This document shows positions 43,999 through 52,397 of a stretch of DNA of 64,000 nucleotides, one piece after another (the first letter of the stretch is position 1; the number at the start of each line of letters is the position of its first letter). Source of the DNA: Desulfarculus sp. Lineage in GTDB: Bacteria > Desulfobacterota > Desulfarculia > Desulfarculales > Desulfarculaceae. Location: the NCBI GenBank assembly GCA_003605055.1, contig QZKP01000020.1, positions 1 through 64,000 of the forward strand, given 5' to 3'. The notes below the pieces were generated by a model. That model was given only the letters and a program-made list of their open reading frames with translations. It searched no databases and was not told the origin of the DNA. The position numbers and the translations under genes are program-made.

Positions 43999-44816
43999 GC
44001 CACCCCCTCCAAGGCCCGCTGGAAGCTGGCCAGGGGCACCTCCCGGCCGGTCCAGATGAAAAAGCTCAGCCGGGCCTGGCAGGCCAGCATGGCCAGGCCG
44101 TCGCAAAAGGCCGCGCCGGAGGCGGCGGCCAGCCGGGCCCAGATATTCTCCGCCCGGCCGTAGTTGATGTCCATCACCAGCCCACAGCGGCTGTCCAGGC
44201 AGAGGCCCAGGGCAAAGGCGGCCATGGCCGGCGACTCGGCCGGGCTGGAGACGCTGGTGGCGTTGACGATCAGCTCCGCCTGGCCGGCCACCGCGGCCGC
44301 CTGAGCGAGGTCCAGGGGTTCGCCGCCCAGGCGCTCGGTCAGGGCCCGCGCCCGCCGGGGGCTGCGGCCGGCCACCTGCACCGAGGCCGCGCCCTGCTCG
44401 TGCAGGGCCTGCACCACGGCCCGGGCCGCGCCGCCGGCCCCCAGCACCAGGCAGCGCCGGCCGCCGGCCGCGAAGCCGGCCTGGCCCAGGGCCTGGGCAA
44501 ATCCGTCCACGTCGGTGTTGTGGCCTTCCAGCACGCCGCGCCGGAGGGCCAGGGTGTTCACCGCGCCCAGGGCCGCGGCCTGGGGCGTAAGCTCCTCGGC
44601 CAGGGCCGCGGCCGCCTCCTTGTGCGGCACGGTGACGTTGACCCCGGTCAGGCCCAGGGCCCGCAGCCCGGCCAGGGCCGCGGCCAACTGGTCCGGCTGT
44701 ACGGCAAAGGGCAGGTACACCCCGTCCAGGCCCAGCTCGGCCAGCACCGCGTTGTGCATGGCCGGCGACAGGGAGTGGGCCGCCCGAGCATCGCTTATGA
44801 CGCCCAAGAGCATCAT
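43995..44816 (-). CDS. aroE: Shikimate dehydrogenase
   Basis: A 273-residue NADP-dependent enzyme that reduces 3-dehydroshikimate. HSLSPAMHNA, GVNVTVPHKEAAA (catalytic Lys), GHNTDVDGFAQAL (catalytic Asp), and the NADP motif VLGAGGAARAV with AGRSPRRARAL are present. Two consecutive ATG codons exist; the first at 44816 overlaps the aroA stop and lies 10 bases after GGAGG. Confidence 0.94.
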   Translation of the reverse strand: MMLLGVISDARAAHSLSPAMHNAVLAELGLDGVYLPFAVQPDQLAAALAGLRALGLTGVNVTVPHKEAAAALAEELTPQAAALGAVNTLALRRGVLEGHNTDVDGFAQALGQAGFAAGGRRCLVLGAGGAARAVVQALHEQGAASVQVAGRSPRRARALTERLGGEPLDLAQAAAVAGQAELIVNATSVSSPAESPAMAAFALGLCLDSRCGLVMDINYGRAENIWARLAAASGAAFCDGLAMLACQARLSFFIWTGREVPLASFQRALEGVA

Positions 44817-46063
44817 GACAGTAGCGCCTCCAAGGTTTCCGCGAAGCCGGGGTAGGAGATGGCCACGCACTCCTGGCCGGCGATGGCCGGCCGCGCCCCG
44901 GCCAGCAGCCCGGCCAGGCGCAGGGTCATGGCCATGCGGTGGTCGCCCAAGCTGTCCAGGTCCTCCGGGGCGCGCAGCGGGGTGGGGCCTTCCACCACCA
45001 AATCCTCGCCGCGCACCCGCAGCCGGGCGCCCAGGGCCCCCAACTGGCTGACCAGGGCGGCCAGGCGGTCGGTCTCCTTGAGGCGCAGCTCGCCCACCTG
45101 CTCGAACACGGCGACCCCCCGCGCCTGAGTGGCGGCCAAGGCCAGGACGGGCACCTCGTCCACCAGCAGGCCGATCTCCCCGGCCGTTACCCGGCAGCCG
45201 GTCAGCTCCGGCGAATAGGCCGCCCGCACCCGCCCCCAGGGCTCGGGCTCCGCGCCCTGCTCCTCCACCTGCACCCGGGCCCCCATGCGCGCAAGCACGC
45301 TCAGGAAGCCGGTGCGGGTGGGGTTGAGCAGCACGCCCTCGGCCGTCACCTCGCTGCCGGGGATGATCGCGGCCGCGCAGAGGAAGAAGGCCGCCGAGGA
45401 GGCGTCGCCCGGCACGCGCAGGGCCGCGGGCAGGGTCAGTTCCGAAGGCTCCAGCCGCCAGATGCCGGCCTCGCCGGTGATGTCGGCCCCGCACAGGGCC
45501 AGCAGGCGCTCGGTGTGGTCGCGGCTGGGGGCCGGCTCCAGCACGGTGGTGGCGCCCGCAGCGCGCAGGCCGGCCAACAGGACGGCGCTCTTGAGCTGGG
45601 CGCTGGCCACGGGCAGATGGTACGCGATGCCTTTAAGCCCGCCGCCAATCACCCGCACCGGCGGCCGGCCGTCGCGGCACTCAACCGCGGCCCCCATCCG
45701 CCTCAGCGGCGCGGCCACCCGCTCCATGGGCCGGCGGGAAAGGGACTCGTCGCCGCTCAGGGTGAAGCGTCCGCGCACCCCGGCCAACAACCCCATGAGC
45801 AGGCGCATGGTGGTGCCCGAGTTGCCGCAGTCCAGATAGGCCTGCTCCTTCAGGCGCCCGCCCATGCCCTCCAGCCAAAGCTCGCCGTTTTGCCGTCGCA
45901 CGGACCCCCCCAGGGCCTCCACCGCGGCCAGGGTGGAGGCGCAGTCCTGCCCCGGGGCGTAGTTGCTCACCCGGCAGGCGCCCGCGGCCAGCAGCGACAG
46001 GAGCCCGATGCGGTGGGAGATGGACTTGTCCCCCGGCGGGCTGAAGGAGCCTTGGAGTTTCAT
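44813..46063 (-). CDS. aroA: 5-enolpyruvylshikimate-3-phosphate synthase
   Basis: A 416-residue enzyme that joins shikimate 3-phosphate and [62 protein letters not shown] and [14 protein letters not shown] (catalytic Asp and Glu) all fit. The PEP loop has [10 protein letters not shown], Gly retained as in the common glyphosate-sensitive layout. The start overlaps the upstream DAHP synthase stop (ATGA). Confidence 0.96.
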   Translation of the reverse strand: MKLQGSFSPPGDKSISHRIGLLSLLAAGACRVSNYAPGQDCASTLAAVEALGGSVRRQNGELWLEGMGGRLKEQAYLDCGNSGTTMRLLMGLLAGVRGRFTLSGDESLSRRPMERVAAPLRRMGAAVECRDGRPPVRVIGGGLKGIAYHLPVASAQLKSAVLLAGLRAAGATTVLEPAPSRDHTERLLALCGADITGEAGIWRLEPSELTLPAALRVPGDASSAAFFLCAAAIIPGSEVTAEGVLLNPTRTGFLSVLARMGARVQVEEQGAEPEPWGRVRAAYSPELTGCRVTAGEIGLLVDEVPVLALAATQARGVAVFEQVGELRLKETDRLAALVSQLGALGARLRVRGEDLVVEGPTPLRAPEDLDSLGDHRMAMTLRLAGLLAGARPAIAGQECVAISYPGFAETLEALLS

Positions 46064-47097
46064 GCCGCCGCCCCCAGACCGCGGCCCAGGGCCGCGGCCA
46101 CCTTTTTCAGATCAGCCATCATGTCCGCGAAGGCCTCCGGGGTCAGGCTCTGGCGGCCGTCGGAAAAGGCGCGCTCAGGGTCGGCGTGCACCTCCACCAT
46201 CACCGCGTCGGCCCCGGCGGCCACCGCCGCCCGGGCCAGGGCCGGCACCAGCTCGCGCTTGCCCGCGGCGTGGCTGGGGTCCACCAGCACCGGCAGGTGG
46301 GTGTGCTGCTTGAGCAGGGGCACCGCCGAGATGTCCAGGGTGTTGCGGGTCTCGGTCTCGAAGGTGCGCACCCCGCGCTCGCAGAGGATCACCTGCCAGT
46401 TGCCCCGGGCCAGGATGTACTCGGCCGAGAGCAAAAGCTCCTTGATGGTGGCCATCAGACCGCGCTTGAGGAGCACCGGCTTGTCCACCTCGCCCACCGC
46501 CTCCAAGAGGGCGAAGTTCTGCATGTTGCGGGTGCCGATCTGCAAGACGTCGGCGTAGCGGGCCACCAGCTCCACGTCGCTGGCCCGCAGCACCTCGGTG
46601 ACGATGGGCAGGCCGGTGATCTCACGGGCCTCGGCCATGATCTTCAGGCCCTCCTCGCCCAGGCCCCGGAAGGAGTAGGGCGAGGTGCGCGGCTTGAAGG
46701 CCCCGCCCCGCAGCACCCCCGCCCCCAGGGGGGCCAGGCGCTGGGCCAGCTCCAGGTAGCCCTGGCGCGACTCCACGGCGCAGGGCCCGGCCATCACCAC
46801 CACCTCGCGGCCGCCGATGCTGCCCCGGCCCAGCTTGATGCTGGTGGTCTGGGCGCGGAAGTTGCGGGAGACCAGCTTCCAGGAGGTGCCGAAGCGGTTG
46901 ATCTCCTCCACCCCGGCCAGGCGGCTGATCTGGGCGGTCAGCTCCTCGGCCAGGGCCTGGCTGATCTCCTCCACCACCCCCAGCACCACCTGGGGGCCGG
47001 GCGAGATGATGCGCGGCTCCAGGCCGCGCTGGCGCAGGGCGGAGATGACCAGGGCCACCTCGCCCTTCTGACAACCCTCGCGCATGCCGATGACCAT
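46060..47097 (-). CDS. aroF: 3-deoxy-7-phosphoheptulonate synthase, type Ib with N-terminal regulatory domain
   Basis: A 345-residue DAHP synthase. Residues 1-80 form a ferredoxin-like domain ([20 protein letters not shown], then [20 protein letters not shown]), as in Thermotoga-type enzymes where it mediates Tyr/Phe inhibition. The catalytic domain has [63 protein letters not shown] and [12 protein letters not shown]. It is closely related to the short paralogue at 39707-40582, so the supraoperon carries two, one per control block. Confidence 0.94.
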   Translation of the reverse strand: MVIGMREGCQKGEVALVISALRQRGLEPRIISPGPQVVLGVVEEISQALAEELTAQISRLAGVEEINRFGTSWKLVSRNFRAQTTSIKLGRGSIGGREVVVMAGPCAVESRQGYLELAQRLAPLGAGVLRGGAFKPRTSPYSFRGLGEEGLKIMAEAREITGLPIVTEVLRASDVELVARYADVLQIGTRNMQNFALLEAVGEVDKPVLLKRGLMATIKELLLSAEYILARGNWQVILCERGVRTFETETRNTLDISAVPLLKQHTHLPVLVDPSHAAGKRELVPALARAAVAAGADAVMVEVHADPERAFSDGRQSLTPEAFADMMADLKKVAAALGRGLGAAA

Positions 47098-47111
47098 GGC
47101 CGCGCCTCCGG

Positions 47112-47717
47112 CTAGGACCCGGCCTGGGCCGCGGCCGTCCGCGCCCGGCCCAGGTAGAGGTCCAGGAAATTGGTGAAGATCATCATGCCCTGGTGGGTGG
47201 CGATGGACTCGGGGTGGAACTGCACGCCCTCCAGCATCAGCTCGCTGCTGCGCAGGCCCATCACCTCGCCCTCGCTGGTGTAGGCCGACACGCTCAGCGG
47301 CGGCCGCACGCTGGCCTCGGGCACGATCAGGGAGTGGTAGCGGGCGGCGGCGAAGGGGTTGCGCAGGCCGCTGTAAATGCCCTTGCCGTCGTGGAAGACC
47401 TGGCTGATCTTGCCGTGCACCGGCCGGTTGGCGCGCACCACCTGGGCTCCGAACACCTCGGCCAAGGCCTGGTGCCCCAGGCAGACCCCCATGATGGGCA
47501 TCCTGCCTGCGAAGCGCTCGATGGCCGCGCAGGTGATGCCAGAGTCCTCGGGCCGGCCGGGGCCGGGGGAGATGAAGATGGCCTCGGGCGCCAGGTCCTG
47601 TATCTCCTGCAGGCCGATGGCGTCGTTGCGCCGCACCTCCAGGCTGCGGCCCAACACGCCCAGGGCCTGGGCGATGTTGTAGGTGAAGGAGTCGTAATTG
47701 TCTATCAAGAGGATCAT
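47112..47717 (-). CDS. trpG: Anthranilate synthase component II, glutamine amidotransferase
   Basis: A 201-residue class I amidotransferase that supplies ammonia to Trp[26 protein letters not shown], nucleophile Cys79 in [10 protein letters not shown], and the His-Glu of [13 protein letters not shown] are intact. The same protein could also serve PabB, as in many bacteria with one copy. The start overlaps the trpE stop (ATGA). Confidence 0.95.
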   Translation of the reverse strand: MILLIDNYDSFTYNIAQALGVLGRSLEVRRNDAIGLQEIQDLAPEAIFISPGPGRPEDSGITCAAIERFAGRMPIMGVCLGHQALAEVFGAQVVRANRPVHGKISQVFHDGKGIYSGLRNPFAAARYHSLIVPEASVRPPLSVSAYTSEGEVMGLRSSELMLEGVQFHPESIATHQGMMIFTNFLDLYLGRARTAAAQAGS

Positions 47718-49099
47718 AGCGAGGCCTCCGCCGCCGCGCGCAGGGCGGCGATGCCCTGGGCGGCCTTGTGCTGGATCTCGGCGTACTCCATCTCGGGCAG
47801 GGAGTCGGCCACGATGCCCGCCCCGGCTTGCAGGGTCACCTGGTCGCCCTGGAACTGGATCATGCGGATGGCGATGCAGGTGTCCATGCGCGGGCCGGGC
47901 CCGAAGCAGCCCACCGCCCCGGCGTAGGGGCCGCGGGGCAGCGCCTCCAGCTCGTCTATGATCTGGGCGGCCCGCACCTTGGGCGCGCCGGAGACGGTGC
48001 CGGCCGGGAAGCCGGCCCGGAAGGCGTCCCAGGCGTCCAGGCCCGGGCGCAGGCGGCCGGTGACCTCCGAGACGATGTGCATCACGTGGCTGTAGCGCTC
48101 CACGGCCATGTAGGGCTCCACCGCCACCGAGCCGTACTCGGCCACCCGGCCCACGTCGTTGCGGGCCAGGTCCACCAGCATGATGTGCTCGGCCCGCTCC
48201 TTTTCCGAGGCCATCAGCTCCCGCTCCAGCTCCTGATCCCGCCGGGGGTCGGCCGAGCGGCCGCGGGTGCCGGCCAGGGGCCGGATCTGCACCCGGCCGG
48301 CCTCGGTCTTGACCAGGGTTTCGGGCGAGGCCCCCACCAGGCGCAGGTCGTCCAGGTGCAGGAAGAACATGTAGGGCGAGGGGCTTTTCACCCGCAGCCA
48401 GCGGTACACGGTCAGCGGGTCCAGATCGCTTTGGCCGCGGAACTGGTCGGAGAGCACCACCTGGAAGATGTCCCCGGCCAGGATGTATTCCTTGGCCCGT
48501 CGCACCGCCTCCTGGAAGCGCTCCCGGGGCGGGTCGCTGATGCTGAGCTGGGCCAGGCGGCCGCTGATCCGCAGCGGGTGGCGCAGACGGTCCTCGATAT
48601 CGGCCAGCCGGGCCTGGGCCGCGGCCTGGTCGCGGTCAATGCCCACCAGGGTCATGGTGCGCTGCAGGTGGTCAAAAACCAGGAAGCTGGCCGGGAAGCA
48701 GAGGTCGGCGATGGGCAGCTCCTGGGCCGGGGCCGGGCCCAGGGGCTCGATGAGCCGCAGGGCGTCGTAGCCCACATAGCCCAACAGCGAGCCCACGAAG
48801 GGCAGGTCCGGCAGGCCCTGGCAGTCCAGCTCGCCCAGGACCCGGCGGGCCAGGGCGAAGAACTCGGCCGGCGCGTGGCGGCTGGCCTGGCCGCCCTGAT
48901 CCAGCTCCAGGCGGTCGTGCCACAGGCGCAGGCGGCACAGCGGCTCCCAGGTCACGATGGAGTAGCGGCCCACGTTCTCGTGGGTCTCGCCGCTCTCGAA
49001 GAGAAACGAACAGCTCTGGCCGCGGCAGAGCTTCAGATAGGCCGACACCGGCGTCTCCACGTCGGCCAGCAAGTTTTTGGTCGCCGCCTGCAAGGACAT
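47714..49099 (-). CDS. trpE: Anthranilate synthase component I
   Basis: A 461-residue chorismate-utilising enzyme. The N-terminal domain has [19 protein letters not shown], the counterpart of the LLES tryptophan-inhibition motif. The catalytic domain shows [67 protein letters not shown] and [14 protein letters not shown]. With TrpG it makes anthranilate from chorismate. It is the first gene of an eight-gene block and lies downstream of a FFSYYWW leader and terminator. Confidence 0.96.
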   Translation of the reverse strand: MSLQAATKNLLADVETPVSAYLKLCRGQSCSFLFESGETHENVGRYSIVTWEPLCRLRLWHDRLELDQGGQASRHAPAEFFALARRVLGELDCQGLPDLPFVGSLLGYVGYDALRLIEPLGPAPAQELPIADLCFPASFLVFDHLQRTMTLVGIDRDQAAAQARLADIEDRLRHPLRISGRLAQLSISDPPRERFQEAVRRAKEYILAGDIFQVVLSDQFRGQSDLDPLTVYRWLRVKSPSPYMFFLHLDDLRLVGASPETLVKTEAGRVQIRPLAGTRGRSADPRRDQELERELMASEKERAEHIMLVDLARNDVGRVAEYGSVAVEPYMAVERYSHVMHIVSEVTGRLRPGLDAWDAFRAGFPAGTVSGAPKVRAAQIIDELEALPRGPYAGAVGCFGPGPRMDTCIAIRMIQFQGDQVTLQAGAGIVADSLPEMEYAEIQHKAAQGIAALRAAAEASL

Positions 49100-49116
49100 A
49101 CCAGGCCTTTCGCCCC

Positions 49117-49148
49117 AAATAAAAAACCCACCGTCCGGCGACGGTGGG
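49117..49148 (-). terminator. trpE attenuator terminator
   Basis: On the minus strand CCCACCGTC (49148-49140), loop GCCG and GACGGTGGG (49135-49127) form a 9-bp GC-rich hairpin followed by TTTTTTATTT. It lies between the leader stop codon and the trpE start, ending 18 bases before the ATG. Confidence 0.93.
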
Positions 49149-49208
49149 CTGTGTGCTTTGGGGTGCTGGGGTTTCTAGCTACGCCACTTAGGCACCGGCT
49201 CCACCGTC
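49140..49208 (-). promoter_or_regulatory. trpE antiterminator pairing
   Basis: GACGGTGG in leader codons 36-39 (minus 49208-49201) repeats the terminator 3' arm and can pair over 8 bases with CCACCGTC of the 5' arm. It starts 12 bases after the second of two adjacent Trp codons. Ribosome stalling at the Tyr-Tyr-Trp-Trp run leaves it free; translation to the stop codon at 49175 masks it. Confidence 0.8.
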
Positions 49209-49315
49209 ACGGGTGAGCTCCACCAATAGTAGCTAAAGAACAGGGGCAGCGCGGCGGCCAGGCTCAACAGGGTGGCCTGCAACAGGGAGATCAGGTTGTG
49301 CCCGCCGTGAAACAT
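49175..49315 (-). CDS. trpL: Aromatic leader peptide before trpE (FFSYYWW)
   Basis: A 46-codon ORF, ATG at 49315 and TAG at 49177-49175. Residues 26-32 read FFSYYWW, a run covering all three aromatic amino acids; a further Trp is at 44. It begins about 23 bases after a predicted transcription start and ends 27 bases before the attenuator hairpin. The downstream block makes chorismate plus anthranilate, the common supply for Phe, Tyr and Trp, so a triple-sensing leader is logical. The peptide is hydrophobic at residues 8-32 and could insert into a membrane, so a second role as a small membrane protein is possible. Confidence 0.85.
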   Translation of the reverse strand: MFHGGHNLISLLQATLLSLAAALPLFFSYYWWSSPVTVEPVPKWRS

Positions 49316-49344
49316 AACGCCCCATCCAAACAATCGTAAGCAAC

Positions 49345-49372
49345 TTTCTACGTCCCGGCGCGAATTTGTCAA
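49345..49372 (-). promoter_or_regulatory. Sigma70-type promoter of the trpE-aro block
   Basis: On the minus strand TTGACA (49372-49367), a 16-base spacer and TAGAAA (49350-49345) lie in a locally AT-rich stretch. The predicted transcript start, near 49338, leaves a short untranslated region before the leader ATG. Confidence 0.7.
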
Positions 49373-49762
49373 GGGGAAAAATTCATGCGCCTCGATTGCC
49401 GGCCCATTTGTCTTATAAAATCCAAATCCTATGCCGGTGGGCCCAGGGGTTGGCAGCTCCAGCCCTGACCAAGGGAGCCATCTCTGAGATAATAGAGTGG
49501 GCCAGGGGACCGCAGCCGCCGCTCTAAACCAGAGCCGGGGCAGGCCCGCCTGGGCGGCGGCGAGCGCGCCGGCCGCCACCCGGACAAGGAGGCGGCCAGG
49601 GCCAACCTGCGCTCCCTGGGCTACATGTAGCCTCTGCCCGGCTGGGCCCGGCTTGACAGGCGGCCGCCTCTCGCTTTAGAATGGAATAAATTAAATGAAA
49701 TCGTCTAGTTTCAGGATGGTAAGGACGCAACCCGGCCAGGGGGTTGGGGGCAGGAGTGTGCC
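49373..49762. other. Divergent region between the aromatic supraoperon and the CRP-family gene
   Basis: No complete gene is visible. On the plus strand a frame ending at the TAG at 49628-49630 finishes RANLRSLGYM, which resembles the C-terminal end of a larger protein. It has only 44 sense codons after an in-frame stop at 49493, and may be a gene remnant. The rest is AT-richer sequence on both sides with promoters at each end. Confidence 0.4.
49653..49682 (+). promoter_or_regulatory. Sigma70-type promoter of the CRP/FNR-family gene
   Basis: TTGACA (49653-49658) and TAGAAT (49677-49682) with an 18-base spacer. Transcription would start about 75 bases before the ATG at 49763. The spacer contains a GGCGGCCGCC palindrome. 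Confidence 0.65.
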
Positions 49763-50467
49763 ATGATGCGGGGCCAGCCGGTGGATATGGACCTTGCCCA
49801 GCGGGCAGACCTGTTCCAGCACGCCCTGGGTTTCCAGGGCCTTTCTCAGGAGCAAATCGCCCAGATCGCCGGCTTGGCCTTTGGCCGGCGCTTTGCCAAG
49901 GGCGAGATCATCTTCGAGCCCAATCTGCCCTGCCGGTTCTTTTATCTGGTGGCACGGGGCCTGGCCAAGGTCTACATATGCTCCCCCAGCGGCATGCGCC
50001 TCACCTACCTCCTGGCCAACCGGGGCGAGCCGCTGAACCTCATAGGGCCCTTCACCGGCACGCCCCGCTTCCTCTCGGCCGAGGCCATGGAAGAGGCGGT
50101 GGTGGCCCACGTGCGGCGCCAGGATTTTTTGCGCTTCGCCTCTCAACATCCCGCGGTGGTGGTGAACATCATCTCCATCCTGGGCCGGGCCATAGACAGC
50201 GCCAACAGCCGCATCGTGGACCTGGTGGAAAAGCGGGTGGAGCAGCGCCTGGTGCGGGTGCTGTTCACCCTGCTGGCCAAGTTCGGCACCGAGATAAACC
50301 TGACCAGCAGCGAGCTGGCCGAACTGGCCGGCACCACTACCGAATCCACCCTGCGTACCATGGCCCGCCTGCGCCGGCTGGGCATCATCGCCTCCGGCCG
50401 GGGCCAGGTGAAGATCATCCAGCCGGCCTCCCTGAAAAAGCTGCACAGCGATCCCCTCTGGGTCTGA
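49763..50467 (+). CDS. CRP/FNR-family transcription regulator
   Basis: A 234-residue regulator with a cyclic-nucleotide-binding-like beta roll (about 25-140: FAKGEIIFEPNLPCRFFYLVARGLAKVYICSPSGMRLTYLL), a dimerisation helix (about 140-165) and a winged HTH (about 185-225: LTSSELAELAGTTTESTLRTMARLRRLGII). There is no N-terminal Cys cluster, so it is not an FNR-type iron-sulfur sensor; the effector is unknown. It is followed by an 18-bp perfect palindrome and the TRAP/molybdenum-hydroxylase operon, its probable target. Confidence 0.88.
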   Translation: MMRGQPVDMDLAQRADLFQHALGFQGLSQEQIAQIAGLAFGRRFAKGEIIFEPNLPCRFFYLVARGLAKVYICSPSGMRLTYLLANRGEPLNLIGPFTGTPRFLSAEAMEEAVVAHVRRQDFLRFASQHPAVVVNIISILGRAIDSANSRIVDLVEKRVEQRLVRVLFTLLAKFGTEINLTSSELAELAGTTTESTLRTMARLRRLGIIASGRGQVKIIQPASLKKLHSDPLWV

Positions 50468-50813
50468 GCCCCGCCCCTGGGCGCCGAATAGGGCTGATAG
50501 CTTTTTTTGCCGGACTATGACCGCGGTCATAGAACCAACCCGGGGGCGTTCTCTACAATTGATTGTCAAGGGCAGATAAAACAACTCCTAAAGGGCCGGC
50601 GGCCGCCTGACGTTCGTTTTGCTTGGCCAGCGGCCCGGGACCTCGCCCGCGACTCCCGTTAGGACCCCGGCGATTGTGGCCGGCCGCTCAGTTGTGCTCG
50701 CTTTTGCCAAGGAACAAGGCTCAAGAAGCAGACGTTGGGCAAGCGCCTGGTATGAGCAGGCGGGCAATATTATGCGCGGTCCGCGCAGGAACCGTCGCAA
50801 AAGGGAGGGAGTT
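50468..50813 (+). promoter_or_regulatory. Control region of the TRAP/Mo-hydroxylase operon
   Basis: This 346-base gap precedes the dctP-like gene. It starts with the palindrome described separately. An ACAAT-TG-ATTGT inverted repeat (50555-50566) with TTGTCAAGG follows. The GC-rich remainder has no ORF of note. I could not place a clear -10/-35 pair. Confidence 0.4.
50515..50532. promoter_or_regulatory. 18-bp perfect palindrome, likely CRP/FNR-family operator
   Basis: CTATGACCGCGGTCATAG is its own reverse complement. The layout TGACC-N2-GGTCA is that of CRP/FNR-superfamily operators, close to HcpR-type sites (TTGACC-N2-GGTCAA). It lies 48 bases after the stop of the CRP-family gene, in front of the transporter operon. 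Confidence 0.6.
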
Positions 50814-51845
50814 ATGTCCAAAAAGTTCCTAGGTATATTATTGGCAGTGGCCCTGATCACGGTCTTTGGCCTCGCCGCCGCGCCGCCGGCGGCCGCGGCC
50901 GGGCCCATCAAACTGACCTATTCCTGCTTCTTCCCACCCACCCACATCCAGTCCAAGCTGGCCGAGGCCTGGAGCAAGGAGGTGGAGAAGCGCACCAAGG
51001 GGCGGGTGAAGGTGGAGTACTACCCCGGCCAGACCCTGACCAAGGCCGCCCAGACCTATGACGGCGTGGTGCAGGGCCTCAGCGACATAGGCTTCAGCCT
51101 GTTCGGCTACACCCGCGGCCGCTTCCCGCTCATGGAGGTGGTGGATCTGCCCCTGGGCTATCCCGACGGCGTGGTCGCCACCAAGGTGGTCAACGCGGTG
51201 TATGAGAAGTTCCGTCCCAAGGAGCTCAAGGACGTGGAGGTGATGTACCTGCACGCCCACGGGCCAGGCCTGCTGCACACCAAGGACAAGCCGGTTAAGA
51301 CCATGGCCGACCTCAAGGGCCTGAAGATCCGCTCCCACGGCTTCTCGGCCAAGACGGTCAAGGCCCTGGGCGGCACCCCGGTGGCTATGCCCATGCCCGA
51401 GACCTACCAATCCCTGCAGAAGGGCGTGGTGGACGGCGCCGTATACCCCCTGGAGGCCAACAAGGGCTGGAAGCTGGGCGAGGTGGTCAAGTACGCCACC
51501 CTGAACTACGCCATGGCCTACACCACCGGCTTCTATGTGGTCATGAACAAGGCCAAATGGAACTCGCTGCCCAAGGACATCCAGAAGATCATCAAGCAGA
51601 TCAACAAGGAGTGGATCACCAAGCACGGCCAGGCCTGGGTGGACAGCGACATCGAGGGCTCCAAATTCCTGATCTCCAAGGGCGGCAAGCTCATAGAGCT
51701 GAGCCCGGCCGAGGCCAAGAAGTGGGTGGCCACCGTGCAGCCGGTGCTGGATGAGTACGCCAAGGAGGCCGCGGCCAAGGGTCTGCCGGGCAAAGAAGTG
51801 GTGAAGTTCACCGTGCAGGTGCTGGAAAAGCTGAAGAAGAAGTAA
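50814..51845 (+). CDS. dctP: TRAP transporter substrate-binding protein DctP
   Basis: A 343-residue periplasmic solute receptor. It has a signal peptide (about 1-28, ending AAAA), KLTYSCFFPPTHIQSKLAEAWSKEVEKRTKGRVKVEYYPGQTL, and the anion-binding Arg region LKGLKIRSHGFSAKTVKALGGTPVAMPMPETYQSLQKGVVDGA. It binds a carboxylate for the DctQM permease. ATG at 50814 after AAGGGAGGGA; the longer upstream frame is not signal-like. The co-transcribed PaaK-type ligase suggests an aromatic or cyclic acid ligand. Confidence 0.9.
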   Translation: MSKKFLGILLAVALITVFGLAAAPPAAAAGPIKLTYSCFFPPTHIQSKLAEAWSKEVEKRTKGRVKVEYYPGQTLTKAAQTYDGVVQGLSDIGFSLFGYTRGRFPLMEVVDLPLGYPDGVVATKVVNAVYEKFRPKELKDVEVMYLHAHGPGLLHTKDKPVKTMADLKGLKIRSHGFSAKTVKALGGTPVAMPMPETYQSLQKGVVDGAVYPLEANKGWKLGEVVKYATLNYAMAYTTGFYVVMNKAKWNSLPKDIQKIIKQINKEWITKHGQAWVDSDIEGSKFLISKGGKLIELSPAEAKKWVATVQPVLDEYAKEAAAKGLPGKEVVKFTVQVLEKLKKK

Positions 51846-51911
51846 TCCTCGCGGCGCACGGGGCGGCCCTGTGGCCGCCCCGCCGCCCCCGGCCCCCTGG
51901 GAGGACAAACC

Positions 51912-52397
51912 TTGGACTGGTGGCTTAAGCTGGTGGATCAGTTGGTGGGGGTGCTCAAGCGTCTGGGCGGCGCGGCCCTGGTGGGCATGATGGTAGTCAC
52001 CTGCGTGGACGTCATCTTCCGCTACTTCGGCCGCCCCATCTTCGGCGCGGTGGAGATCGTGAGCTTCATGGCCACCATCCTGCTGGCCTGCGCCATGCCG
52101 CTCACCGACCGGGAGAAGGGGCACGTGGGCGTGGACCTGTTCGTGCGTCGCCTGCCGCCGCGCGCCCAGCACCTGGTGGACTCGGTCACCGGGGCCCTGA
52201 GCACCTTTCTTTTTGCCCTCGTGGCCTGGCAGATGTTCCTCTACGCCCGCGCCATGAAGGCCAGCGGCGAGGTCTCCATGAGCCTGGAGTTCCCCAGCTA
52301 CCTCCTGGTCTACGTGGTGGCGGTGGCCTTTGCGGTGCTATCCCTGGTGATCCTCAGCGAGTTGATCCAGAACCTAGGCAAGTTGAGGCGGTCATGA
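51912..52397 (+). CDS. dctQ: TRAP transporter small permease DctQ
   Basis: A 161-residue membrane protein with four hydrophobic helices and the DctQ motif VDVIFRYFGRPIFGAVEI, then LTDREKGHVGVDLFVRRLP. It forms the membrane complex with DctM. The start is a TTG at 51912 preceded by GGGAGGACAAACC; no ATG gives the first helix. Confidence 0.88.
   Translation: MDWWLKLVDQLVGVLKRLGGAALVGMMVVTCVDVIFRYFGRPIFGAVEIVSFMATILLACAMPLTDREKGHVGVDLFVRRLPPRAQHLVDSVTGALSTFLFALVAWQMFLYARAMKASGEVSMSLEFPSYLLVYVVAVAFAVLSLVILSELIQNLGKLRRS

Noticed and set aside
49496-49630. A coding gene ending RANLRSLGYM
   Set aside because: The frame has only 44 codons between an upstream stop and the TAG, with no good start. 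It may be the tail of a decayed gene, so it is only mentioned under the intergenic region.
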